From: Orientallactaga sibirica
Lineage: Eukaryota; Chordata; Mammalia; Rodentia; Dipodidae
Direction of reading: 5' to 3'
Length of the DNA: 64,000 bases
NCBI GenBank assembly: GCA_036365145.1
Contig: JAEOAD010000012.1
Location: 45,329,001-45,393,000 of the forward strand
The translations under genes were made by a program, and so were the position numbers. Of the stretch, positions 24,465-35,440 are shown piece by piece. The notes beneath the pieces were generated by a model. That model did not search any database, had not been told where the DNA came from, and worked only from the letters and a program-made list of their open reading frames with translations. Each line of letters starts with the position of its first letter. The first letter of the stretch is position 1.

Positions 24465-24999
24465 CAGGCCACTCTATAGATTCCCTGTTCCATTTATATC
24501 TCTTCTGCTTGCTCGTCAGTTTCAGTAAACACTTTAATTAATTATATGTTTTAAGTGGCTGGTCATGTGCCATATAGAGAAAGGGGACAATTTTTTTAAT
24601 CAATGAGGGGGAAAAACTCACTTATAGGGTTCATCAGCTAAAACATCTGGAGTTTCATGTATACAATAAGGGAAGCAACAGAAATATTCCAAGCTAGGAA
24701 TACCATAACTTGCCTAGAAAGGATTCCATCTTATAGTGAATGTAATGGTGAAAGCTTCAGAGGTATAAAAATGAAACTTCCTTAAGCCTGTACACCTCAA
24801 GACAATAGAAGGTGGAGATTGAACCCCTCCCCCAAAGCAGAATCGGAAGCATCACACATGGGCTTGCTCACTGTTGAACAAATGGTTATTCTGAACCCCT
24901 TTTCTCCCTCCAACCAGTCAGAAAGGGGTCTGAGGAGTGATGGGAGGGGGTTATGATCAAAATACATTATGTATGTACACAAAATTGTCTATAAAAAGA
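24465..24999. other. No recognised feature
   Basis: AT-rich, no repeat or exon identified. Confidence 0.4.
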
Positions 25000-25002
25000 T
25001 TT

Positions 25003-25220
25003 TTTATTTTTTTAAATGTATTTATTGAGCAAGAAGAAGAAAAAGGCAGAGAGAGAGAGGGAGGGAGAGGATGGGCACACCAGGGACTCCAGCCACTGCA
25101 CATGAACTCCAGACAAATGCACCCCCTTGTGCATTTGGCTTATGTGGATCTTGGGGAATTGAACGTTGGTCCTTAGGTTGCATAGGCAAGTGCCTTAACC
25201 ACTAAGCCATCTTTCTAGCC
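25003..25220 (-). mobile_element. DIP SINE
   Basis: Antisense tail to CCATCTTTCTAGCCC, flanked by imperfect AATAAAAAG copies. Confidence 0.82.
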
Positions 25221-25252
25221 CAATAAAAAGTTTTTTTTATAAAGATTATTCC

Positions 25253-25432
25253 AGGGTTGGGGAAATGGCTTAGCGGTTAAGGTGTTTGTCTGGGAAGCCT
25301 AAGGACCTCAGTTCAATTCCCCAGGACTCACATAAACCAGATGCACAAGGAGGCACATGCATCTCTCCCCACCTCCCACTTCTGCCTCTTTCTTGCTCTC
25401 AAAAAAATAAATAAAATATATAAAAAATAATA
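25253..25432 (+). mobile_element. DIP SINE, internal deletion
   Basis: Lacks the block between 'gcacatgcatct' and the CT tail (the usual GGAGTTCGTTTGCAGTGG region). Confidence 0.8.
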
Positions 25433-25756
25433 ACAATAGGAAATGCTACCATTTGTTGAGTGCCTTTTACAGTGATGGGTCTTATACCAGATATATATAT
25501 ATATATTCATAACTACAGCAAAGAATGTTGATATTGAAGCAATGCTTGACGTTCCCTACAAGAAGGATGCAAACAAGCTGAGCAGTACCAACAACTATGA
25601 AGAACATAGTGAAAAGAGGAAAAGACTAAGAGCAGAAGTTGTGCTCATGAACCAATAGAAGCAAACACAAGCAATACAAGGTGGAGATAGATAGAGAAAG
25701 GAAGAACAAAAGCAATGAGTGGAAGTGAAGTAAAAGAAAAAGCAAAAAGTGACGGA

Positions 25757-25967
25757 GGGTCTGGAGAGATGTCTCAGCAGTTCGCATGTTTGCCTGAAAA
25801 GCCTAATGACCAGGATTCGATTCCCCAGGACCCATGTGAAGCCAGATGCACAAAGTGGTGCATGCATCTGGAGTTTATTTGATAGCAGGAGACCCTGGCA
25901 TGGCCATATTCAATCTCTATCTATCTCCTTGCCAAAAAAAAAAAAAAAAAAAAGTATTATTTTAAAA
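25757..25967 (+). mobile_element. DIP-type SINE inside the RBM39 pseudogene
   Basis: Full head (GGTCTGGAGAGATG) with the B-box-like GATTCGATTCC and a 19-A tail. It splits the RS-region codons. A GACGGAG-like target is repeated, diverged, as GATGAAG after the tail. Confidence 0.8.
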
Positions 25968-26139
25968 GATGAAGCCAATCATGAAGTCAACAGCAATGAT
26001 CCTAAGGTCACTGCAGAAATCCCTACTCTAGCCCAAAACATAACAGTGCCATCCAAGGAAAGATTGGGCTGCCTCATAGCATGAAATTAAGAAGACAATA
26101 TTCCTGAAACAAAAGTCCACTCAGAAAAGATAAGTGCCC

Positions 26140-26487
26140 TGTAGTGGTTTGAATGTGAAATGCCCCCCATAGCCTCATGTTTTTGTGATTAAATCTCATC
26201 CTAAATCCCCATTTTGTGGCAATGTGGGAGGCAGAGCCTGGTTGGAGGCAGTGTGACTGTTGGGGCGGGCCTTGCGTGTTATACACAGCTCCCCATTGCC
26301 AGAGCCCAGCTCACTCTTGCTGCTCCCTGCTAGCTGCTGCAACAAGGAGTCATGGCCCTCTTCTGCTCTGCCATGCTTTCCTGCCATGACGAAAGTTCCC
26401 CTGAAACTGTGAACTGAAGTACACGCTTTCCTCCCACCAGCTACTTCTGCTCAGGTGTTTTGTTCCAGCAATGAGACAGTAACCTGC
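26140..26487 (+). mobile_element. MaLR LTR (MT/ORR1-like) inside the RBM39 pseudogene
   Basis: Solo LTR starting TGTAGTGGTTTGAATGTG, with the typical late segment 'aaactgtgaactgaag' and an end near ACAGTAACC. No internal retroviral region is present. It separates the end of the RS region from the RRM1-leading codons of the pseudogene. The 3' boundary is uncertain and no clean TSD was seen. Confidence 0.7.
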
Positions 26488-27093
26488 AAAGCCTCCCTAT
26501 AAGGGTGCTTTGTGATAACCTAACTCCTGAAGAAAGACATGCCAGGACAGTTTTTGATATGCAGCTGGCAGTGAGAAGCAACAGAGGAATTTGGAAATGT
26601 TTTCTCTCCAGTAGGAAAAGTTCCAGATGTAAAAGTGATTTCAAGTTGTTTCAAGGTGATGCTCATGTGAAGTTTGCTGAGGGTTAGCTCGGTGCCTCTA
26701 GCAGCGGGACTAACTGGTCAAAGCATTTCAGGAGTGCCGATCAATGAAACATCACCACAGGCAGTAAACAGAGCAGCAGCCATCACAATTTACAAAGGGG
26801 AAGGCTGGACCTCTGAGGCTTGAGGAGGGCTTGATACACAATAACAGAACTGGAAATATGCCTGGTGGGGGCCTCTCCTAACACTTCTGAGATCGAACAT
26901 ATGCCACTTATGACAGGTAGTAAAACAAGCCCACCTAAAGCAACAGACATATCACATTTTCTGACTCGGTCTTTGGAACAACTTAATGGATCTGAACCAG
27001 CAGGGAGGCCACGGATGTCGATCACGTCACCAACTATGTTGATTCTTCTAGTGCTGATGTGTTTTTGCATAGTAATGAACTTGAAAAGACTGG

Positions 27094-27129
27094 AGTTCAT
27101 TTGCAGTGTTTGGAGGCCCTGGCACACCC

Positions 27130-27178
<49 letters not shown>

Positions 27179-27208
27179 TTCAAATAAACAAAATATTTAA
27201 AAAAATAA
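27094..27208 (+). mobile_element. 5'-truncated DIP SINE with (GT)n
   Basis: Begins mid-element at GTTCATTTGCAGTG and contains a (GT)n run at about 27135-27176, then an A-rich tail. It is inserted in the pseudogene at a GAAAAGACTGG site. Confidence 0.7.
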
Positions 27209-27220
27209 AAAAAAAACTGG

Positions 27221-27368
27221 ACCAGGTATGGTGACACACACATTTAATCCCAGAACTCAGGAGGCAGAGGTAGGCAGGTAGCCATGAGCTCAAGCCTGCC
27301 CTGAGACTACATAGTGAATTCCAGGTCAGCCTAAGCTAGAGTGAGACCTTACCTTGACTAAAAAAGAA
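27221..27368 (+). mobile_element. B1 SINE inside the RBM39 pseudogene
   Basis: Complete B1 head (ACCAGGTATGGTG) to an A-rich tail. It is flanked by AAAACTGG copies at about 27213 and 27370, the same target already used by the adjacent truncated DIP. Confidence 0.8.
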
Positions 27369-27684
27369 GAAAACTGGAATTGACTTGGGGACATCTGGTC
27401 ATCTCTAATTAATCTCTAATTAATGGCAAGACCAAGGACACATGCTGCACATTTGGCCAGCAGCATAGCAAGCTTGACAGGCAGGTGGCTCGTTTGATGC
27501 AGAGCACATCTCAAGCAGGACTTTCCCAACAGACTCATGTTCCAGCTTTTGCTACCATTCTCTTTTCAACCACTTGCAACACTGCATTTCCAACTCCCTC
27601 ACATAAGAAGCCCTCAACCTGAAGAAGTCGGGTGGGAAACAGAGAATAAGGGTTATATAATAAAGATAAAACATAATAAATATG

Positions 27685-27958
27685 GGCTGGAGAGATGGCT
27701 TAGCTGTTAAGGAACTTACTTACAAAGCCTAAGGACCCAGGTTCAATTCCCCATTAACCACATAAAGCCAGATGCACAAGGTAGGGCAGGCAACTGGAGT
27801 TCGTTGGCAGTGACTAGAGGTTCTGGTATGTCCATTCCCTACTCTATCTATCTGGCTGGCTGGTTATCTACCTATCTATCCATTTTTATCTCCCTCTCTC
27901 TTCTCTGGCTCTTTCTCCATATTACTCTTTCAAATAAATAAATAAAAATTTTAAAATG
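27685..27958 (+). mobile_element. DIP SINE inside the RBM39 pseudogene, perfect TSD
   Basis: Flanked by identical 11-base copies TAATAAATATG at 27674-27684 and 27959-27969. The tail holds CTAT/CTGG repeats and (AAAT)n. It interrupts the pseudogene just inside the C-terminal UHM. Confidence 0.85.
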
Positions 27959-28002
27959 TAATAAATATGAAAGATTTGTATTAAAAAAAAAAATCAACTC
28001 AG

Positions 28003-28385
28003 GTTGGGAGATAGCTCAGAGGTTAGCAGTGTTTGTCGCTTCAGCATGAAGGCCTAGGAGGGCCTGAGACCTCTCAAGTTTAATTCTCCCAGGGCCTCAC
28101 AAAAAAGCAGGTCATGGTTACGCACATCTGTACCCCCGGCCACAATGGGCAGAGACTGGAAAACCACTGGGGCTCACACACTGAATAATGACAGCTCCAG
28201 GTTGAGGGGGAGACCCTATCTTAAGGAAGTACATAGCTGAGTAATACAGAAGGACACCTGAAGTTCCAGCCTCATACATGCACATGGTATGTGCATGTGC
28301 ACACACACATGCACACATCATAACACTACACTACATGCGCACACTATATAACACACCACATCACACATACTCTATGTACACACAG
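28003..28385 (+). mobile_element. B4-type SINE inside the RBM39 pseudogene
   Basis: tRNA-like head (GGTTGGGAGATAGCTCAG), a long B4-like body and an ACACATGC-rich tail. The flanks AAAAATCAACT and AAAAATTCAACT are diverged copies of one RBM39 site, so this is a true insertion. Confidence 0.65.
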
Positions 28386-28743
28386 AGAAAAATTCAACTT
28401 GCAGCAATGTGCGTGTGAAATGTCCATCAATTACTACAACTATTCCTGTTGTCTCTGTATTAAATGACAGCCATAGCATATGTACCTCTTCCAGATTCCA
28501 AGTCTTATTCCTAATTTTAGGGCAGTTACATAACTACTGGCCCCAGGTAGACCAAACGTGTCCATCCTACAGAATGTGTGTTGCATGCTTCCCATGATAG
28601 CTATGAATGCAGCCCTACATACTTGTAGATGACATCATGTTGCGTGTCAAAAGGTGGGACCCTAGTAGATGATGAAAGAAGAGAGTCCCATATTTACATT
28701 CATTTTCTTCTTGAGAATTCATTTAAGTAAAAATAAAGAGGCA

Positions 28744-28933
28744 GGGCTGGAGAGATGGCTTAGCGGTTAAGGCGCTTCCCTGCAAAGCCAAAGGACCCAG
28801 GTTCAATTCCCCAGAACCCACACAAAGTCAGATGACAAGGTGGTATTCATGCATCTGGAGTAACTATGGAGAGGCCTTGGCATGCTCTCTCTCTTTCAAA
28901 TAAATAAATAAAAATAAAATATTTTTTTAAATA
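28744..28933 (+). mobile_element. DIP SINE
   Basis: Consensus head GGGCTGGAGAGATGGCTTAG. Short body and short CT tract. Imperfect flanks AATAAAGAGGCA and AAACAAAGAGACA. Confidence 0.85.
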
Positions 28934-28939
28934 AACAAA

Positions 28940-29974
28940 GAGACAAAGGCCTACTTCCAGCTATATACAATACCTGTTACTTTAAAAATTTTAAATGCTA
29001 ACAGAAAAAAAACCCAGGTCTTTGTGAACCTTAGGCTACAGGAAAGCAGTGTTAGCTCTTGTGTTTGCCACTGCTTTCAGAGAACCATGAAGTTGAAAGA
29101 ACCACTTAGGGGAGCAATGGAGTTGGCTGTTGCCAGCCACCCCACAGCAGATGCTCAGGGGTCGTCTACAAAGTCTCATATCCTTCATAGCTGTTCCATG
29201 TACTGCTGATAAGCGATGCATGTCAGCCCCGCTCTTCTTTCTCATGGTGTCTTGTGACGACTATCTGGGAGGACTGTGGGAAGGAATTCTAAAAGTGTAG
29301 TTCCCAGGAATCTACCCCTCTGATAGGAAACAGTTATGGAAGAGAGCAAGAACGATTCTTCATTGCCCAAAGGCATAGTCAGGAATGTTCACATAAACAA
29401 CCCGGAATGTGGAAGACTTCTGGAAAACAGTTATAACCCACTACTAATGATATTGAAGGGCGTGGCAGGGTGTAGGACGTGTGGGTACAGTTCAATGGGA
29501 GCAGCAGGTGGGATCAAAGCCAGGCAAGATGCTTTCGCCACTATTTTGCAATCTCCAGGGATTTGGTGAGGTACTTGCTGGCAGGGTCAAATTTTCAACA
29601 GCTTCTGGAAGAAAAGAAACACACTCTTTCCAGACCATCCTATTTTCATCAGTTTCTTTGGAGAAGCCTGTGTATTAGCAGCTTTAATTTACTGATACAA
29701 GAATTCTGGGCTTTGATATTCATTTTCCATGAAAATTCTTACATGTTAGCTGCCAAACTACCTTTCTTTTTGATTCCTTTTTTTTTTTTAAGGAAAGGTT
29801 TTAATTTTTATGAGTGAATTAGCTAAAATGACTTGAGAAAAAAATTGGTTAAGATTTAGCTTAATTTCAATTATCAAAGTTACATTCATATAATCTATAT
29901 CCTGAGGTCAATTATTTTCAATTCTCACAACTCTTTCTGACTTTCATATTTCAGAACAGTATGTTTTTTCTTCT
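28940..29974. other. No recognised feature
   Basis: About 1 kb repeat-poor. Overlapping open frames of 60-112 codons near 29336-29817 have no domain I recognise. Confidence 0.45.
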
Positions 29975-29987
29975 AGTTCTTGATTTT

Positions 29988-30186
29988 AAAATATATATAT
30001 TTTTATTTGTTTGCTGAGAGTGAGCAAGAGAAGGAGCAGGTGCACCAGGGCCTCTTGACACTGCAAATGCAGTCCAGATACATGCACACTTTGTGCATCT
30101 GGCTTTATGTGGGTACCAGGGATTTGAACCTGGACCAAACCCAGGCCAGTTGACTTTGCAAGCAAGTGAGCTGTTTCCTCAGCCCC
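29988..30186 (-). mobile_element. DIP SINE, perfect 13-base TSD
   Basis: AGTTCTTGATTTT at 29975-29987 and 30187-30199. Confidence 0.9.
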
Positions 30187-30222
30187 AGTTCTTGATTTTT
30201 CAACTCAAATATTATCTAATGA

Positions 30223-30478
30223 GGGCTGGAGAGGTGGCTTAGTGGCTAAGACACATGCCTGTGCAGCCTAAGGACCCCAGTTCGATTCTCCAGGTCCCAC
30301 GTTAGCCAGATGCATATGGTGGCACATGCATCTGGAGTTCGTTTGCAGTGGCTAGAGGCCCTGGCATGCCCATTCTCATTCTTTCTTTCTCTCTCTCTGT
30401 CTCTCTCTTTCTCTCTCCCTCCCTCTCTCTGTCTCTAATAAATAAACAAAAATAAAATCTTTTTAAAAATTAAAAAAT
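30223..30478 (+). mobile_element. DIP SINE, perfect 16-base TSD
   Basis: AAATATTATCTAATGA at 30207-30222 and 30479-30494. Full body and a long CT tract. Confidence 0.93.
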
Positions 30479-30594
30479 AAATATTATCTAATGATTATAA
30501 CTCTGACAAGGAAATAATTAGGTTTCATACAGTTCAACAGACAGCTCTTACTTCTCCACTGATGTTCTCAATAAAACTCTTTGAGAAGCCAATG

Positions 30595-30965
30595 GCTTGG
30601 TTTTAATATGGTTTATAAAACTATGTCCTCCAAAGGCTCATTGCCACCGAGGGTTTGGACCTCAGAGTGGAACTATTAGAAGGAAGAAGAACCTTTGGGA
30701 GGTGGGGCTTTATGATAAGCACTTGGGTCTTTGGAGACATACCCTTGGAAGAGATGTGGGACCCCAGTCTCCCTCACAGAATTCCTGTTTGGTGATGTTA
30801 ACTCTTACACTGCCATGACCCTGCCATGATGTGCTGCCATCCACTGCCTTATCAGAGGCCAAATCAATGGAATTGTCCTATCTTGGACCTTGAACCTCTA
30901 GAACTTTGAGCTACTTCTGATAACTGATTAAAGCTAATATACCCAGTGTTCAGTATATCATTGAA
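30595..30965 (+). mobile_element. MaLR LTR (MT/ORR1-like), old
   Basis: 'tttgggaggtggggctttatg', 'catgatgtgctgccatcc' and 'ttaaagctaatatacccag' occur in MaLR order. Ends degraded. Confidence 0.55.
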
Positions 30966-31042
30966 ATTATATATTTATTCAGGACTGCATCACATAGTTT
31001 CCTGTTTTTCCTTTGTTAGGTTTTTCTTGAAAGTAATAACTT

Positions 31043-31230
31043 CAGGGTTGGGAAGATGGCTCGGTGGTTACAGTGCTTATTTGCAAAGCCTTCCACTACC
31101 CACATGATGCCAGACACTCAAAATGGCACATGCATCTGAAATTTGTTTGCAGCTACAAGAGGCCCTTGTATGCATCTCATGCATCTCTCTCTCCCTCTGT
31201 CTCTCTTTCTTTATCTCTCTCTCTCAAATT
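31043..31230 (+). mobile_element. DIP SINE
   Basis: The head is present. The B-box region is deleted ('gccttccactacccacatg'). Confidence 0.75.
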
Positions 31231-31234
31231 CAGC

Positions 31235-31910
31235 TTTTTATTTTTATTCATTTATTTATTTTATTAACAACTTCTATACTTACAGACAATAAACCATGCT
31301 ATTCCCCTCCCCTCCCCCACTCTCCCCTTCACAACTCTACTCTCCATCATATTCCCTCCCTCTCTCCATTAGTCTCTCTTTTATTTTGATGTCATCTTTT
31401 TCTCTTGTTATGAGGGTCTTGTGAAGGTATTGCTAGGCACTACGAGGTCATGTATATTGAGTCCAATTTCTGTCTGGAAAGTTGCATTGTAAGGAGTCGT
31501 ACCCTTCCTTTGGCTCTTCCATTCTATCCGCCCCCTCTTCCGCAATGGACCCTGAGCCTTGGAGGGTGTGACAGAGATGTTTCAGTGCTGGGCACTCCTC
31601 CATCCCTTCTGCTCAGCACTATGTTACCTTTTGGGTCATCCCAGTGGTCATCACTATGTGACAAGAGAAGCTTCTCTAACCAGAAGTGAGAGTAGCATTA
31701 ATACGTGAATATGAACATTAAGTGTAGTGCTTTCAGGGCAGTTTGGTGGGAATAATGTATACATTTAGTGAGACAAGAGCAGGCTTTATACCCCTAAGGC
31801 TCATGAACTGCCCTGCCATAGGCTTTTGATTTGGTTTTTCAGTACCAGGCATGCATTCCCTCCCATAGAGCCCTTGAGTCTATTCTCTCCATACACATGC
31901 AGCTGGTTGT
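31235..31910 (-). mobile_element. LINE-1 3' end, antisense
   Basis: Starts with a T-rich tail. 31300-31640 matches the reverse complement of the insertion at 42442. The region continues into 'cataggcttttgatttgg' and 'accaggcatgcattccctccc', typical of rodent L1-end DNA. 5'-truncated, no ORF2 seen. Confidence 0.6.
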
Positions 31911-31990
31911 GGTGAAGGTGGTAGTGGTAGTGACAGTGTCATGGCAATGGAGGTGGTAGTGATGGTATAATAGTAATGATGGGTGGGGAG
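31911..31990. repeat. GGT/GAT-rich imperfect repeat
   Basis: Triplet-like run 'gaaggtggtagtggtagtg' and variants. Confidence 0.65.
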
Positions 31991-32067
31991 TGGTTTTCTC
32001 TTTACACTCCACACACTATCAGGTTCCCCTCCGTCACATAACCCTCACTAATCCTTTCAAGATGATC

Positions 32068-32590
32068 CTATGCCCAAGTGCATTAATCCGTGTTCTCCAG
32101 AGTCAGAGCAACCATACAGTAAATATGTATTACTGGGGGAATTTATTATCTTGGCTTACGCAGTAAGTATGGGCTAGGTAGTTCCATAGCGGCTATTTGC
32201 ATGCTGCTGAGCCTGGGGACCTGGCAGCCACTCAATCCATGTGGCTGGATACCTCAGCAGTCCCAATCTGGTGCTGAAGGCCTGAGGGATTTCTGGAGAG
32301 TTTCTCGTCTTCAGTCTATATTGAAAAGCCAAAAAAGCTGGGTTCCATTATCTGTGAAGAATAGCAGCTAGCTGCAGGGTAGATAAGTTCACCAGCAAGG
32401 GTGAAAGCAGGCAAACAAAAGCACTGTTTTCCTCAGGCTTCTTTATTTCTGGGCTGCAGCTGCCTGTTGTGGGGGTGGGTCTTCCCCCAGAGGTTAATCT
32501 TTCCAGGAAATACCCTCCCAGACCTGCCCAAACCTGATCCAATCAAGTTGACAAGAGAGATTTAGCATCACATCAGGCAAGAGAAGATAG
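32068..32590 (-). mobile_element. Old LTR-like repeat
   Basis: 'gtgttctccagagtcagagc' at one end and 'gatccaatcaagttgac' at the other match the reverse complement of a common old mammalian LTR-like repeat. I cannot name the family with confidence. Confidence 0.45.
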
Positions 32591-32990
32591 AGGCTGGTCT
32601 AATGCTGAACTTGAGCAGCTCCCAATGTCCCCGTCATTGGTTTATCTGTGTGGAAAATAATAAAGAGACACAAAATACAAATGTGTGGGAAGGATTTCCA
32701 AGAAGTTATCCAAACCATTTCTGGAAATAGATGATAACATTTCCCTAAACATAGGACTACAGAAAAACAGAGAGACAGACAGAGACAAAATAAATGATCC
32801 AATGTAAAAGTTAATTTCAAAGTGCCAATGTTTTTCTCTTATTAATGCAGTTGTTTTGTTCTAAGTGATGTCACTAAAGCTGTGTAAGAGTTCTGTGCAG
32901 GCTCAGTAACCCTTTCTTTTTTTCTTTTTTCTTGTTTCTTTCTTTTCTTTTCTTTTCTTTTCTTTCTTTTTAATTAATTAATTTATTTTT
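32591..32990. other. No recognised feature; pyrimidine tract
   Basis: A TTTTC-rich tract lies at 32913-32970. Otherwise unique-looking. Confidence 0.4.
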
Positions 32991-32994
32991 TTTT

Positions 32995-33173
32995 GTCATG
33001 CTAACCTCCAGCTTGCTATGTAGCTAAAGATAACCTTGCTCCCCCTGCCTCTGCCTCCCAAGTGCTGGGATTACAAGTGTGCACTTCCATACCCAGTTTA
33101 TGTTTCCTGGGGATCAAACGGAGATCTTCATGGATGCAAGCAAGCACCCCGCAAGTGAGCTACATCCTCAGCC
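32995..33173 (-). mobile_element. ID-B1 composite SINE
   Basis: Antisense B1 ('cccaagtgctgggattacaa') followed by an antisense ID head ('gagctacatcctcagccc'), the same dimer order as at 2246. Confidence 0.65.
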
Positions 33174-33287
33174 CTCTAAACACATTTCCTAGATTCATTG
33201 ACAAGGCCACTGCACCATGGAGTACAGACTGCTCCTTTCCTTAGATTCGCTTATGGGATGATAACCACACTATTATGAAAGTTTGGT

Positions 33288-33645
33288 GCTGTAGTTGAGA
33301 TGATGGATAGTCTTCTAAGGCCCATGGGCTAAATAAAGGCTTGTTCCCCAGCATGAAACTCTAGGGAGATACGGAATTTTTTTTAAGGTAAAGCCTAATA
33401 GGTAATACTTAGGAAATTGAAAGTGTGCCCCCAAAGGGACAATTTGACTCTGTCCTTCCTTTCTTCTTCTTTGCTTTTAGACCCATGATGCAAGGAGTTT
33501 TGCTCAGCCACATGAGCCTGCCATTATATTCTGTCCTTGACAGAGGCCCAAATCAACGTGGCTGCTCCATCTTGCTGAAATTTCCAAAACCATAAGCCAA
33601 AATAAGCCCTTTCCATATATAAGCTAATTACCTAAGGCTGGCTGA
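33288..33645 (+). mobile_element. MaLR LTR (MT/ORR1-like)
   Basis: 'gctgtagttgagatgatgg', 'gtgcccccaaagggac' and 'ccataagccaaaataagccc' follow the LTR order. Confidence 0.65.
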
Positions 33646-34010
33646 TTAAGCTGACATACTATACTCCTTGGAAAGCCAAAAAGCAAGAGATAGAAAAGAA
33701 CTATTTTGCTACACAGTCCATAGAGACTACAAGATGCTACTGATATAGACCTGAAGTAGGTGTCATGTCTCATCGTTGTACACAGAATACAGCAAAGCCC
33801 ATCACTCCACAAACATTATATATTAGCTAGATTAAATACACATATACCTACATATAATACAGTATTGTAATATTAGGCTTAGCTAACATTTTAATTGCTA
33901 CGCCACTGTAATAAATGATCATTCTACCCTACAAAGAGTAAAATGGCAATAGAATTCTATGGTCCTGAGCCCTAGCCACCCTTAAAAGAATCATGAAAGT
34001 CATTTTTTAT

Positions 34011-34231
34011 GTGTAAGTTTTTCTTTTCTTAATTTTATTTTGAGAGAGAGAGAGAAACTAACAGGGAGAAAGGGGGAGGCACGCCAGGGCCTCTAGCCAC
34101 TGTAAACAAACTCCAGACGCATGTGCCACCTTGTGTGTCTGGCTTACATGGGTACTAGGAAATCGAACCTGGGTTCTTAGACTTCACAGGTGAGCGCCAT
34201 AACCACTAAGCTGTCTCTCCAGCCTGGTAAG
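34011..34231 (-). mobile_element. DIP SINE, perfect 13-base TSD
   Basis: AGTCATTTTTTAT at 33998-34010 and 34232-34244. Confidence 0.92.
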
Positions 34232-34249
34232 AGTCATTTTTTATTCTTT

Positions 34250-34575
34250 TAATTTATATATGTATGCATGTATGTATATGATGTATATGTGTGCATGAGC
34301 GTGTGCATGCCACGGTGCATATGCAGAGGTCAGGGGACAAATTTCAGGTGTCAATTCTGACTTTCCACTTTGTTTGAGGCAAGGTCTCTTTATTGTCTAC
34401 TGCTTCTTACATCAGGGTAGCAGGCCTGCCAGCTTCCATGTTTCTCCTGTCTCTGCCTCAGATCCAGACCCTCACTAGTGCATCTGCCTTGTATGTCATC
34501 CTGATGGTCTGACATCCGGTTGTCACATTTGCACAGCAAGCACTTTTACCTTCTAGGCCATCTCCTCAACCCTAC
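34250..34575 (-). mobile_element. B4-type SINE, full length
   Basis: Antisense: TATG-rich tail, 'gcagaggtcaggggacaa', 'gaggcaaggtctctttattg', and the antisense tRNA-like head 'ggccatctcctcaaccc'. Confidence 0.7.
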
Positions 34576-34603
34576 GTGAGTTACTTTTTAAAAAACTTTT
34601 CTG

Positions 34604-34847
34604 GGCTGGATAGATGGCTTAACGGTTAAGGCGCCTGCCTCCTAAGCCTAAGAACACTGGTTCCAATCTCTAGGTCCCACGTTTAGCCAGATGCAAAGTG
34701 ACTCAAGGGCGTAATGCCACACTTGACCACAAGGAGGAGCATGCAACTGGATTTTGTTCTCAGCAGCTGAGAGGCTGCTGGTGCACCCATCTCTATCTCT
34801 CTTCTGCTCCCTCTCTCTGTGTCTCTCTCCAAAAAAAAAAAAAAAAC
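34604..34847 (+). mobile_element. DIP SINE, variant subfamily with unique insert
   Basis: ACTTTTCTG flanks at 34595-34603 and 34848-34856. After 'agccagatgcaaagtga' it carries 'caagggcgtaatgccacac' and 'gaccacaaggaggagcatg', absent from ordinary DIP copies. Confidence 0.88.
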
Positions 34848-35090
34848 ACTTTTCTGTTTGAAATGCTTTATTATAATCAGTTATATGCAATAAATTCAAC
34901 ACTCCCAAGCATACAGAAGGATGAACACTTATTCTTCCAACAGTTCATGTTACTACCAGCCAGATCAAACTACAGTACATTTCCATCATCTAGAAAGTTT
35001 CTCTCACCACACACCTGCTTGGTGCATGTTTCATACTTAACATACTTTATTCTGCAGGCAGTTACTGCTATTTTATATTAGTAAGAATTT

Positions 35091-35248
35091 GAGCCAAGCA
35101 TTGGTGACATGCACCTTTAATCCCAGCACTTGGAAGGCAGAGGTAGGAAGATCACCCAGTTTGAGGCCCCCTAAGACTACATAGTGAATTCCAGGTCAGC
35201 CTGGGCTAGACCGAGACCCTACGTTGAAAACCAAAAAAAAAAAAAAAA
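35091..35248 (+). mobile_element. B1 SINE
   Basis: Complete, with an 18-A tail that abuts the next element. Confidence 0.87.
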
Positions 35249-35440
35249 AGATTAAAGGTACCTGCTTTCTTGCAAAGGTTGTTGGCCTGAGTTCAATTCC
35301 CTAGCCACTCACATAAAGCCAGACAGGTATTTGTTTGCAGAGGCAAGAGACCTTAGTTCATGCCCCCACCTTGCCACACACACACACACACACACACATG
35401 CAAACTAATAAATAAAATATCTTAAAAAGAATTTAATTAA
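35249..35440 (+). mobile_element. DIP SINE, CA-tail subfamily, 5' truncated
   Basis: Begins at 'gattaaaggtacctgc' with no GGCTGGAGAG head. It shares 'gcagaggcaagagaccttag' and a (CA)n tail with the copy at 18922. Confidence 0.7.

Larger units (their letters stand above)
25515..28560 (+). pseudogene. RBM39: RBM39 processed pseudogene, fragmented by later insertions
   Basis: RBM39 (CAPER alpha) is a nuclear RNA-binding splicing factor and coactivator with an RS-rich N-terminus, two central RRMs and a C-terminal UHM/RRM. This copy has no introns. Homologous pieces, in mRNA order: 25515-25756 (N-terminus, reads DIEAMLDVPYKKD, then the RS region), about 25968-26139 (end of the RS region), about 26488-27093 (LTPEERHARTVF entering RRM1, then RRM2 with SLEQLNGSEPAGRP), about 27366-27684 and 27959-28002 (linker and start of the UHM), and about 28386-28560 (UHM end, VKCPSI then AYVPLP). 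The initiator ATG is degraded to ACA at 25515-25517. Frameshifts, stops and small deletions occur throughout, and an 11-base tandem duplication lies at 27403-27424. The gaps are filled by SINEs and a MaLR LTR. The paralogue RBM23 fits less well, because the N-terminus and the segment after RRM2 follow RBM39. The match was made by reading against remembered RBM39, not by alignment. It cannot encode protein. Confidence 0.87.

Noticed and set aside
26783..27200. Open frames of 111 and 114 codons on both strands
   Set aside because: They are the decayed RBM39 copy (RRM2 region) and its shadow, and are not a new gene.
34698..35081. 127-codon open frame on the plus strand
   Set aside because: Its first part is a variant DIP SINE with an A-run. 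The rest is anonymous sequence.
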